NCBI GenBank assembly: GCA_950022295.1
Contig: OX465598.1
Location: 170,022,001 to 170,086,000, forward strand
DNA length: 64,000 nt
Origin: Bromus sterilis
Lineage: Eukaryota > Streptophyta > Magnoliopsida > Poales > Poaceae
Direction: 5' to 3'
Shown here: positions 47,001 through 56,724 of the stretch, piece by piece
Layout: every line of letters begins with the position of its first letter
How positions within the stretch are numbered: the first letter of the stretch is position 1
Notes under the pieces: generated by a model
Database searches by the model: none
What the model was told of the DNA's origin: nothing
Seen by the model: the letters and a program-made list of their open reading frames with translations, nothing else
Made by a program: the position numbers and the translations under genes

Positions 47001-48386
47001 CACCTCCATCGGCCCAGCGACCGTGTCCCGGCGCGCCAGCAATGGCGGCCCAGCAGTGCAAGGCCCAGGGCCTCCCTCCGCCCAGGGCGTTTCCCTGTTA
47101 AGCTTCGCCCACCCCACCTCTTGGGCTCGGCCCGTCAGGGCGAGCGGCCCAGCCGCCTCTTCTATTTTTTTTCTTTTGTTGCGATGTTGGGCTCGTCGCA
47201 GTGCTAAGTAACGCACGGTGCGATGTTTAGTTAAGTTGCGCTTGCCCCCCTGTATAGGCCCGTTAGACCAGATTCGACCCGTTAGATGTTTATTCCTTTT
47301 CTAGTTTATTTAATTGACAGATTGTAATAGATTTTGCGAGTGCGATATCTTTTAAACCGTAGCTCAAATCGTGACGTGAGGTGTCTCGGTAACCTAAACC
47401 CTGTTGATACGGAAGAGGCCGATCCGAGAGCGCGGCCAACTTTTGGATTGGGTGTCCAATCCTCGGAGGCAACCCGGATTTTTTTCGTTGTTAGTTAGAG
47501 AGATTAGGACGTCCGGTTCTCTTGGAACAACTCTTCAATGAGTGTCTTTAATGGGCCCGACTGAGAGAGCTTGGCGTACGTGCGGAGCCTTGTAATGGGA
47601 AGTTGGTACACCCCTGCAGGGTTAAATCAATTCGAGAAGCCGTGTCGACGGTTATGAACGACTTGGAACCTACGTCTTGTTCATAGATAACATCAACTGA
47701 ATCATAACTATAACTTGATCAACGTGTGTGTGCCTTGACTGCTTTTTCTTCGTCGGGATGCGAAGGGGAGGACAAGGATAGGATAGGTGTTATGTTTGCG
47801 TAAGTAGCTGATGGCAAGACTTGTTGGAGGCGATTCCTCATCGAATGCTTGGTTCTCATCTTACTCTAAAATAGATCGTTAACCACTCATATATTGCTAG
47901 TGCGGCTGCAACCCTAACCACTACCCCCATCTTACTGTGAGAAGTTAGTTACAAGACTTGTTGATATAGCTCACCCCTTCTTTCTCCTTTACGCACGTTA
48001 TGCAAACGATCTTGGACTGCAGAGGAGCTCGACGACCCTTCTTCTGGACGCCTTCGCGAAGACTCGACGACGACTAGTTAGGTGGATCCCGGCGGAGAGC
48101 CTGGACCCGGGTGTTTACGGGAATGGTGTGTTTTACGTTTGCCACTAGGCATTTGATTGTAGTCTATACTCAGACATGTATATTCCGCTGATGTAATGTA
48201 ATTAAGGAAATTGTATGCCGATTGTATGAGATGTTTTATCCTTGCAGCTGTAATGTTGTGATATCATGTTGGAAATCCGGGGCATATGGCACTGTCATAT
48301 GCCGCGGTGGAACCGATATGTGCTTTGTCCTCGGATCTAGATGGAAACATCTAGATCTGGAACAGTACCGCATATCGGGCCTTACA

Positions 48387-48988
48387 ACTTGGTATCAGAG
48401 CCTTACCGACCGTAGGATCCCTTTTCTGGCCGAAGTCGAGTCTAGACAAAAACTACTTTGTAGTTACTAAGTTGGTTATCGGAAAGTAGAATTATTTTTC
48501 CTCCTTACCCATGCTCTGGTCAGGACAAGTGTCGTAAGTGTTTTAACTGTCGACTTATCCCCTTTCAAACTTTAGGATCTCGAGGTGTGGAGTTTCAGAA
48601 TAGTTACAATGCCTTGCTGGCAGCGTATTGTCTTGATTCCGACCTCAGGTTTGGGAATTCATGTAGTACCTTTAGCTTCTCCGACTCCGTATAACATCTT
48701 GGTCGTCCGTTGGGTTCATTCCCCTTGCCTAGTATCCTCACGATTGAGTGAGAATACTTCCCTTGATCGTCTCTTTGAACTATTGTTCTTCCTCTTGATC
48801 TCCTGATGGCTTCATTCTTCGACGTCGCCATCTCCCTGCGGAAAGTTTCTCGACGGAAGTTCATCGTCGACATCGAGCAGAGCCCCTTGTTGGTGGTGTT
48901 GGAGATTGTCGACTCTCTTTTCACCCCCCCCCTCTCCCCCGGATCATCCAGGATCTCGGGACGAGATCCCATGTTGGTGGTGTTGTAT
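48387..48988 (+). mobile_element. Element K, internal region with iMet primer site, no gag-pol
   Basis: ACTTGGTATCAGAGCC (48387) is the iMet primer site. The first ~100 bases (GGCCGAAGTCGAGTCTAGA and context) match P's leader at 37200. The last bases (GATCTCGGGACGAGATCC) match P's end at 42212. The middle is unrelated to gag-pol and has no credible frame; the short frame at 48806-49018 runs into the LTR and matches nothing I know. K is thus a deletion derivative of a P-like element, with or without filler. Confidence 0.85.
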
Positions 48989-49461
48989 TGTTACAGCCTG
49001 GGATTTTCACCCAAATAAAAAAATGTGTGATGCTTTATTTTTTTTGGTTGCTAGAATTGTTTGCAGTATTTTCTTCCCCGATTTATTAATCGGTGAATAT
49101 TTCCCCCCTCTTTCTCGTACCGGCATGCGTGACTAAACATTTTTCCCAAACGGCACACGACCTTTGCGACACCGGGTTCCACCCAAGCACCGTCGCAACT
49201 TCTGGCACAAGACCAACCATCGCTATCGGAATGAAAACCCCATTTATTTATTAAACGGATTATTTTATAGGGTGCCGGAAAATGTTCTTGGAACGGTATC
49301 GAAGTGAGGTATGACTGACGGGCTCGCCGCGCTGAGCGCGTGGTTCGATATTTCGTCTGAATCGGAGGTCGTATGGACTCCCGGCGGTCAGAAATTTGGA
49401 GTACCGGACGCGAGAGAGAAAACTCGAGGGTGTTTGCGTAAACCTGCCATCCAGTCCAGAC

Positions 49462-49470
49462 TATAAATAG
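49462..49470 (+). promoter_or_regulatory. TATA box of element K 3' LTR
   Basis: TATAAATAGACCACCC, equivalent to 31212. Confidence 0.7.
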
Positions 49471-51530
49471 ACCACCCATCTCCCTAGCCCTTCTAGGGGT
49501 TCCCCCTTGTAAAAATTGCAGCCACCCCCTCAAAATTTCCAGATCTGGAGAAACCCTCCTGACGCCCTGATCCGTCGGATCCAGATCGGAGCACCTCCGT
49601 TGCGCCACGTCACCATACGCACCTCTGTCCCGTTCCTGTGGAGCACCTCCTCCCGAACCACCCGCGACTCCCCGCACCGGCGCCTTCCTCGCCTCGGCTG
49701 TCAACTCCGGCGCGCCACCGTCGAGCACCGAGTCGCCGCCTGCAGTCCAGCACTCCGTCGCGCCTCCTCCTTCCCTTTCCTTCCCTATCCTCACCTCCCT
49801 CTCTTTGCCCCAGCAGGATCCCGCAACGCCATGGACGCCCCGAGGTCAACCAGGAGCTCATTCCCCCCATGGACCTCACCATCGACCCCTTCTTCGGCCA
49901 GATCCGGCGACCGCCGGCGAGCCGCGCCCATTCCCGTCCACCCTGCACCCTTCCCGCCTCCATCCCGCTCCGGTGGCTGGAGCAGTTCGCCGCCGCCAGC
50001 CATCCCGCTGGATCGGGACGAGGACCGCAGGAGCCTTCCGCTCGCGTTGACCCCGCCTGGGCTGGCCTTCCCCAACGCATGGCCCAGCAGCGCCTCCATC
50101 GGCCCAGCGACCGTGGCCCTGCATGCCAGCAATTGCGGCCCAGCAGCGCAAGGCCCAGCGCCTCCCTCCTCCCAAGGCGTTTCCCTGTTAAGCTTCGCCC
50201 ACCCCACCTCTTGGGCTCGGTCCAGCTAGGTGAGTGGCCCAGACGCCCCTTCTGTTTTTTTTTCATTTCTTTTGTTGCGATGTTGGGCTCGGCCCAGTGC
50301 TAAGTAACGCACGGTGCGTTGTTTAGTTAAGTTGCGCTTGCCCCCTGTATAGGACCGTTAGACCAGATTCGGCCCGTTAGATGTTTATTCCTTTTCTAGT
50401 TTATTTAATTGACAGATTGTAATAGATTTTGCGAGTGCAGTATCTTTTAAACCGTAGCTCAGATCGCGGCGTGTTCTACATGTAACTTGCTCCATTTTTC
50501 GCGTAGATCAATAATTTTTTTTCTCTTTGCCATGTTTGAACTTGTCTACATGTTGTGTACCTGTAATTACAATCCTTGTCACCGTAAATGCAATAGGTCG
50601 TATCTTTTCAACCGATGCTCCGATAAAAATGTTTCTTATATGTAACTTGACTAGAATTTCATGTAGATTGTGATTGTGATATTGTTTACTGTTGTTAACC
50701 AACCAAGAATGGTTTAGGGAAGAACAGTACCAAATGATTTAATTGTTGTGGGGTACTTAGCGATATGCCATGTCTAGGATTTTACATCACTTAAATTGAA
50801 TAGCTTAGATAGTTTACTTTGTGCTTCACCTCTTGCCATGATTTTGTGATATGCCATGCTCGAGTGAGATGCCATGTTAAAAACCTTGCTCATGTTGTGT
50901 AGCTAAACAAATTGAACCATTCTAAATGTGTGGTATCATCGTGTGTCACGAGTACTCCACTTAACCTTTTATTAACCGCTCTCGACGATAGATGTGATAC
51001 CTTAGTGCGTTGTCTCGTGTTGCCTTCTTGTTGATGCTTGCTCGTGATTGCTTCATAGTAATAGATGTATCTCCGTTGATTGCCTTTACAGTGTTTACTT
51101 CTTGTGTGCTGCCGCGGGTATTCTCGGAGATGATGCGAGTTTTTGATCGACTACACCTTCAGTTTCGTATTCTCATCAGGAAAGGGAAGAATATATCATT
51201 CTTATAACTTTCAGCTCACTCGCGCCTAGGTGTAGGATAGAACGATTGTTTGATCCTACCACTTCATATTCATGCCTCTCAAATAAACCCAAACAGCCAT
51301 GTCCTCCACATCCCAGCAAACCTTGTTCGGCTATGTTACTATTGCTCGTTTCTCAACCAGTTCTTAGTATGCATGCTAGGATGCTATCAATTGTTCCCCT
51401 GTTACTCCTTGGATTGGGATATCACATTATTATAATGTTGTGGATGATATTATTATCATAATGTTGACTGTACTCGACGATGGATGGAAGGTCTAGGCTA
51501 TCCCGCCCCAACGCTTTGTTCCATTCGAGT

Positions 51531-51857
51531 CACATACGATCCGAGTTCCGGGTATTGGTTCTAAGACTGAGCGTGCCTAACCGCGTGTGGGATGCTATGG
51601 GGTCCCCTTTTCTTACCTACCTAGATTCAAACATTTATAGGGGTGGCCCAAGCTGATTTACCATTTGAAAACCGTGTGTGTGTCTGTCGGGTTGCTCCTA
51701 GCAGTCACATAGGATCCGAGTTCCGGTATTGGTTCTAAGACTGAGCGTGCCTAACTGCGTGTGAGATGCTATGGGGTCCCCTTTTCTTACCTACCTAGCT
51801 TCAAACATTTCTAGTGGTGGCCCAAGCTGATTTACCATTTGAAAACCGTGTGTGTGA
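51531..51857. repeat. 175 bp tandem duplication in K 3' LTR
   Basis: Units begin CACATACGATCCGAG (51531) and CACATAGGATCCGAG (51706). Both run through GCTATGGGGTCCCCTTTTC to AAAACCGTGTGTGTG. The equivalent region is deleted from K's 5' LTR, and N has one copy. Confidence 0.85.
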
Positions 51858-52926
51858 GGACATGGTTTTCCTTTTTGGTCCACCCTTGGCCGGCGAGGGC
51901 CCGGGACCTCACGTGAGGTGTCTCTGTACCCAAACCCTGTTGAGACGGAAGAGGCCGATCCGAGAGCGCGACCAGCTTTTGGATTGGGTGTCGACTCCCC
52001 GGGGGCTACCCGGATTTTTTCGTTGTTAGTTAGAGGGATTATGATGTCCGGTTCTCTCGGAACAACTCTTCAATGAGTGTCTTTAACGGGCCCGACTGAG
52101 AGAGCTTGGCGTACGTGCGGAGCCTTGTAATGGGCATTTGGTATACCCCTGCAGGGTTAAATCTTTTTGAGAAGCCGTGTCCACGGTTATGGACTACTTG
52201 GAATCTACGTCTTGTTCATAGATAAAATCAACTGAATCATAACTATAACTTGATCAACGTGTGTGTGCCTTGACTGCTTCTTCTTCGTCGGGATGCGAAG
52301 GGGAGGACAAGGATAGGATAGGTGTTATGTTTGCATAAGTAGCTGATGGCAAGACTTGTTGGAGGCGATTCCTCATCGAATGCTTGGTTCTCATCTTACT
52401 CTAAAATAGATCGTTAACCACTCATATATTGCTAGTGCCGCTGCAACCTAAACCACTACCCCCATCTTACCGTGAGAAGTTAGTTACAAGACTTGTTGAT
52501 ATAGCTCACCCCTTCTTTCTCTTTTACGAACGTGATGAAAACGATCTTGGACTTCAGAGGAGCTCGACGACTCTTCTTCTGGACGCCTTCTTGGAGACTC
52601 GACTATGACTAGTTAGGTGGATCACGGCAGAGAGCCTGGACCCGTGTGATTACGGGGATGGTATGTTTTACTTTTTCCACTAGGAATTCTATTGTAGTCA
52701 GTACTCAGACATGTATCTTCCGCTGATGTAATGTAATTAAGGCAATTGTATGCCGATTGTATGATATTTTGTATCCTTGTAGCTGTAATGTTGTGATATC
52801 ATGTTGGAAATCCGGGGCATATGGCATTGTCATATGTCGCGGTGGTACCGATATGTGCTTTGTCCCCGGATCTGGATGGAAACATCTAGATCTGGAACAG
52901 TACCGCATATCGGGCCTTACAACATG

Positions 52927-53058
52927 TCAGCAGTCTCCAAATCATTTCAAATTTTTGCCACTGCATTGTGATGCCAATTCATGGCACCATGGCAAATTTC
53001 AACATTTTTTTGTATTTCTTTTAAGTTTTTAAAAAAATTTACAACGAAAAAGTCCATA
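52927..53058. repeat. Remainder of tandem-repeat unit 5
   Basis: After element K the repeat resumes with CAGCAGTCTCCAAATCATTT and can be followed to ACGAAAAAGTCCAT, about 150 bases into the unit. The sequence then diverges into CCTTGACAGTAGTCAAGCCT and a TATA-like site. The last repeat therefore runs directly into the putative promoter of the next gene. Confidence 0.85.
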
Positions 53059-53084
53059 AAAAACCTTGACAGTAGTCAAGCCTC

Positions 53085-53091
53085 ATAAATA
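53085..53091 (+). promoter_or_regulatory. TATA-like site upstream of unknown gene
   Basis: CCTCATAAATACTCCCC lies 134 bases before the first in-frame ATG (53219) and is followed by a pyrimidine-rich stretch (TTCGCCCTCCTCCCCTC), as in plant 5' leaders. Confidence 0.45.
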
Positions 53092-53218
53092 CTCCCCGGG
53101 TCGCCATCGACCTTATCCTATTCTTCGCCCTCCTCCCCTCATCGCCCCCAAATACATCTTCTTCCATTCCCAGCCATGGCATCTCCGTCAAGGTAGCCAA
53201 GTGCTCTGCTCACCACTA

Positions 53219-53746
53219 ATGCTACTTCAATGGCCAACCACCATCTCACGGGCGGAGGAGAACACCAACGCGTTCTTCTTCATAGGGGTCGTATCGACCT
53301 TACAGTCGCAGATGGCCACTACCAAGGCGGATCTCTGGGCTCAGACCTCCATGAAAGCGGCAGCAGAAGCAGCTCGCTTGACTCAAGCCGCGAACAAAGC
53401 GGCGGAGCGTGCTTCTAAGACCACGAAGAACGCGTCAAGGGCCTATGTGGCTGACCGCGCTATGAGGAAGCGCATAGGTAAGGCCTTGGAAATGTATGAT
53501 TCCGCGGCAAGACTCACTAAATCTCTCAAGCTTAAGGAGGCGGAGGTGGCCCATGGAGACGCCGAGCACGTTGATTCGACCACTGCCCCTTCTATTTACG
53601 AGTTCAAAGCCAGCAAGCTGAGAGATGATGCCTACATTTTGTTCAATGAAATGGTGGACAAGAATGAAGATCTCGAGCATTCCGTGCGAGATAAGATAAT
53701 GAACAAGTTCAGGGAAATTTTCTTTGATGAATTCAATATGTTGTAG
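53219..53746 (+). CDS. Unrecognised Ala/Lys-rich helical protein, ~175 codons
   Basis: This open frame ends at TAG 53744-53746. The ATG at 53219 gives about 175 residues; the ATG at 53312 (MATTKADLWAQT) gives 144 and may be the truer start, since the part before it looks leader-like. An ATG at 53176 in good context (CAGCCATGG) reads only six codons unless spliced. From 53312 the protein is strongly helical: TSMKAAAEAARLTQAANKAA and further Ala/Lys/Arg heptad-like stretches, then an acidic C-terminal part (KLRDDAYILFNEMVDKNEDL) ending FFDEFNML. There is no signal peptide, membrane segment or catalytic motif. No stop or frameshift interrupts it, unlike every transposon gene here. It follows a TATA-like site and the ~503 bp repeat array. 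I do not recognise the family; it could be a host gene, a captured fragment or a chance frame. Confidence 0.5.
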   Translation: MLLQWPTTISRAEENTNAFFFIGVVSTLQSQMATTKADLWAQTSMKAAAEAARLTQAANKAAERASKTTKNASRAYVADRAMRKRIGKALEMYDSAARLTKSLKLKEAEVAHGDAEHVDSTTAPSIYEFKASKLRDDAYILFNEMVDKNEDLEHSVRDKIMNKFREIFFDEFNML

Positions 53747-54181
53747 CTTGCGTTAGTTATGTTATTATCGTAGTTAAGTATACGTTGCTTAGCTAATCAG
53801 ATGCACAATGAAATCCCTTGGGCCTCTCATGTTCAGAGGATTGGGAGGGTTTGGAGGCAATTAAGGGGGAATTACATCTATTTTGTAGAATCCCCTTCAA
53901 ACCACAATGCAACCGAAGAAGCCCTTATTTAGTAACAAACTATTGAGTATGAACTGATTATATGTGCAATTATTTTCTAAGTTAACTGCATCTTAATTTA
54001 GTTGCGTCACCGATGGATGCATCAGGCCATCAACGATATGAAAATTTCTCGCGATATTTTATGTTTTGGGGCAATTATTCCCAACCGCTCTTTCTGTAAT
54101 ATGTCCCGTCCTTCCCTCGGTTACCCCACTCCTCCGCTTCCCCCGCCTCTAAATTTTGAACACTCTCGGCTTCTCCACAAC
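53747..54181. other. Downstream sequence of the unknown gene
   Basis: These 435 bases match no LTR in the window. They hold a loose inverted arrangement (GGGGGAATTACATC...GTAGAATCCCC near 53865-53900) that might be a MITE relic or a transcript end. No frame is credible. Solo LTR H begins at 54182. Confidence 0.4.
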
Positions 54182-55761
54182 TGATACGTCCCAAACGTAT
54201 CTATAATTTCTTCTTGTTCCATGCTTATATGGGTGACTTTGCTACTTGTTTTACTACACTTGCATACCTTCTTACACATATTTGGACTTACCTACTAACT
54301 CAGTGCCCCAGTGCCAGTTTCTGTCTGCTATTGTTCGTGCATTACAGGTATTTACCAATATTTAAAGTTCTCGGAATATTCCATACAAAATATATAAAAA
54401 ATCAGCGCAGAAGAAGGCTCCAGAAGCCCGAATGGGCCCAGAGGGGGGCCACCCCCACCTAGGCAGCCAGGTGGCGCCGCCAGGAGGGAGGTCACACCAG
54501 GGGCCCGCCTGGAGGGGTGGGACCTCCCCTGGTGCCCTCCTTCGGCCCATCATGTGATTTTCACCACTGTTCCACCGCCGCCGCGATTCGAGATTGGGAT
54601 CGCCAGAAGACCCTGTCCCGACACCCTCCCGGAGGGAGGATTGATCTCTAGGAGCTTCTCCACCACCTTGGACCATGGGTCCATGACCAGTAGCTATGTG
54701 ATATTTTCTCTCCAATCTTGTGCCTCAATTCTTAGCCCTTGTAAGCTGCCCTACAAGATCAAGGCATCTATGTAATAGTTATGTTGTTGGTATGGTGTGT
54801 TTGATGGGATCCGATGGATTATGAGATTATGTTCAGATTGTGATGAGTAATATATTTGGTTTACCTTTTATGTTTTAGCTCTTGAGTATTTTTGCATGTT
54901 CTCGGTTGCTTTTTATTGCTTTGGCCAAGTAGTAGATTGGAACTCCAAGAAGGAGCGGTATGCATGGTTGTGGGTTCATGCCCCCCGATTTCTAGCTTGA
55001 GTGACTGAAACATGAGACTAGAAGATGTGTTGTTGCCGCCAAGGAGAACACAACGGAACTTGTAACTGCGGTTGCAAGGATTTTTTACCTTACGCAAAGT
55101 GTGTTAATGTAGTTATCTATTGCTTTGATCCTATAGTTTGGCTGGGGTTTGCAACTTAATACCAGCGAGATGTTCTGGATAGACATCTCAATGTGGATGA
55201 TTAGTGAGTAAATGCGGATGAATAAACGATCCACTTGTCTTGGCGTACTGCCCATACAATTGAGCATGTAGCTTTCTTGTAGCATAATTAGCATTGCAAT
55301 GCATTTATAATTCTGTTAATTGCCCAGCTGTAATTTGTTCACCCAACATAGTTATTTATCGTCTTTTGGGAGAGAGACATCACTAGTCAACATCATGGGA
55401 CCCCGGTCCCTATTTCCACCATTGTTTACACCTCCACTGTTTTACTGCTTTTGTTTCCTTTTTGTTGCAATCACCACTACTATTTCCACTTGTGTTTGAT
55501 CCGTTCTAAACAACAAGACGGGAGAGATTGACAACCTCTCTGAATCGTTGGGATGAAATTTATTTGATTTTTTGTGCAGGTCCATGTCAAGTGAGTAACT
55601 TATCTTAAACGGCGCCTTGCTCGTTTGACCACCTACTTGTTGCGCTTGGAGTCCTACTGGATTGATTACCTTGGTATCTTCACTGAGTGAAATTTGCTGC
55701 TATCTACATCATAACCTTCCACTTGGGGTAACCAACAAGGAGGTGTTATCTACACCCATCA
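54182..55761 (+). mobile_element. Solo LTR H, Athila-type
   Basis: It begins TGATACGTCCCAAACGTATC and ends GTTATCTACACCCATCA, 1580 bp. Its left neighbour is host-like sequence and its right neighbour a different LTR fragment; no primer site follows. The flanks ACAAC and ACAGG match only in part, so the right neighbour may have been joined later. Confidence 0.8.
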
Positions 55762-56151
55762 ACAGGGATTACCCATGTTCAGGGCCCTCGATCGGTAAAA
55801 CCCCTACTTCATGCTCGATGTATTATATGGTGGAGGCGATTACAGTGGAGGTCTCGGCGAGATTGCTCTTTCCGAGGGTGGAGCTCTGCGAGATTGGATG
55901 TCCTAGACGTCCCCTCTCCCAGCCTTTATATACTAGGCTAGGTCTCGAGGAGTCCGTCTAGGTTTACACAAGTGATTTCCTAATCTAGCTAATCTTGGCG
56001 GACACGCCTTGGACTCCATGTCTGCGCAGCCGTCGGTGCTTCGGGTGGGCTTTTCTTGGGCCAGCCGAAGCTTCTAGTCGGCCTTACGTCTTGACACGCA
56101 CCAGGAATCCTCATGATGAGGACTCGTGGGGGTATCCCCTCGTCAGTGGAC
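55762..56151 (+). mobile_element. Fragment of an unidentified LTR
   Basis: It holds a TATA-like site (CTTTATATACTAGGC near 55925) and leader-like sequence (AATCTTGGCGGACACGCC), a layout typical of LTRs, but no ends or partner are present. It ends abruptly at an RT fragment. Confidence 0.45.
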
Positions 56152-56724
56152 AAGGCAAAAATTCAAGTAATCGAGAGGATGCCCTATCCAAAGGACATCA
56201 AAGGTATTTGTAGTTTCCTCGGTCATGCTAGTTTCTATAGAAGATTTATTAAGGAACTTTCTAAGACTTAAAGACCCCTAACTAATCTTCTCCAGAAGGA
56301 TATTCCTTTTGTTTTTTATGAAGATTGTAAGGAGTCCTTTGAAATTCTTAAGAAAGCCTTAACAACTGCTCCTATAGTCCAACCATATGATGCTAGTGAT
56401 TTTTGTGTTGGAGCTGTTTTAGGACAAAGGGTTGATAAGAAATTGAATGTTATACATTATGCTAGAAAGACCCTTGATAGTGCTCAGAAGAATTATGCTA
56501 CTACTGAGAAAGAGGTTTTACTAGTAGTATTTGACTGTGATAAGTTTAAGCCTTATATTGTTGATTCCAATGTTATTGTTCATACAGACCAAGCTGCTAT
56601 TAAGTATCTTATGGAGAAGAAGGATGTCAAACCAAGGCTTATCAGATGGGTACTTCTTCTTCAAGAATTTGATTTGCAGATTGTTGATAGGAAGGGAGCA
56701 GAAAATCCTGTGGAAGACAACTGA
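56152..56724 (+). pseudogene. pol: RT C-terminus and RNase H remnant, Athila lineage
   Basis: The frame opens with IERMPYPKDIKGICSFLGHA, the RT-RNase H linker typical of Athila-type pol, followed by FYRRFIKELSKT, a stop (near 56268), LTNLLQKD and TAPIVQP. RNase H follows: the usual catalytic CDAS is YDAS after a short deletion, then GAVLGQRVDKKLNVIHYARK, NYATTEKEVLLVVF with the Glu, and HTDQAAIKYL with the Asp. It ends VDRKGAENPVEDN, just before the usual last Asp motif, where inverted LTR I begins; the terminal stop is formed by the LTR's TGA. The RT catalytic core and integrase are absent. It is probably the remnant of an autonomous Athila element that LTR I entered. Confidence 0.85.

Larger units (their letters stand above)
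30738..48386 (+). mobile_element. Element K, 5' LTR (30738-31814 and 46978-48386)
   Basis: The two parts join across element P into an LTR of about 2.5 kb. Compared with K's 3' LTR (3933 bp) it lacks about 1.4 kb, corresponding to 50472-51914 of the 3' copy; the junction is near 47375 (GTGACGTGAGGTGTCTCGG). It ends ATATCGGGCCTTACA at 48386, directly before the primer site. The conserved block lies at 47600-47670. Confidence 0.85.
30738..52921 (+). mobile_element. Element K, non-autonomous Tekay/Del-type LTR retrotransposon (with element P nested)
   Basis: ACATG flanks the whole unit (30733-30737 and 52922-52926), and the host tandem repeat is continuous across it. The LTRs begin TGTAACATCC/TGTTACAGCC and end GGGCCTTACA. 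The internal region is only about 600 bp, with a primer site but no gag-pol. Removing nested element P and one CGGCC copy leaves roughly 7 kb. Long LTRs with no coding capacity resemble the large retrotransposon derivatives (LARDs) described in Triticeae, but there the internal domain is several kb; here it is almost absent. Mobilisation must have relied on proteins from another element. Confidence 0.9.
48989..52921 (+). mobile_element. Element K, 3' LTR (3933 bp)
   Basis: It begins TGTTACAGCCTGGGATTTTC and ends ATATCGGGCCTTACA, with ACATG following. It is the closest relative of solo LTR N. GC-rich spurious frames lie at 49500-50300 on both strands. The conserved block is at 52131-52205. Confidence 0.9.

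Noticed and set aside
48806..49018. 70-codon frame at the end of K's internal region (MASFFDVAISLRKV...)
   Set aside because: It runs into the LTR, has no family match I recognise and no counterpart in P; kept only as non-coding internal sequence.
49051..50303. Frames of 218-247 codons on both strands in K's 3' LTR
   Set aside because: GC-rich LTR leader; not conserved in N or K's 5' LTR.
53176..53746. Spliced start for the unknown gene from the ATG at 53176 with a GTAGCC donor
   Set aside because: The nearest acceptors (after 53305 and 53311) do not restore the frame of the downstream ORF.
53747..54181. MITE downstream of the unknown gene
   Set aside because: The inverted arrangement is short and imperfect, and no flanking duplication is visible.
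54182..55761. Perfect target duplication for LTR H
   Set aside because: ACAAC and ACAGG agree in only three of five bases, so it is not claimed.
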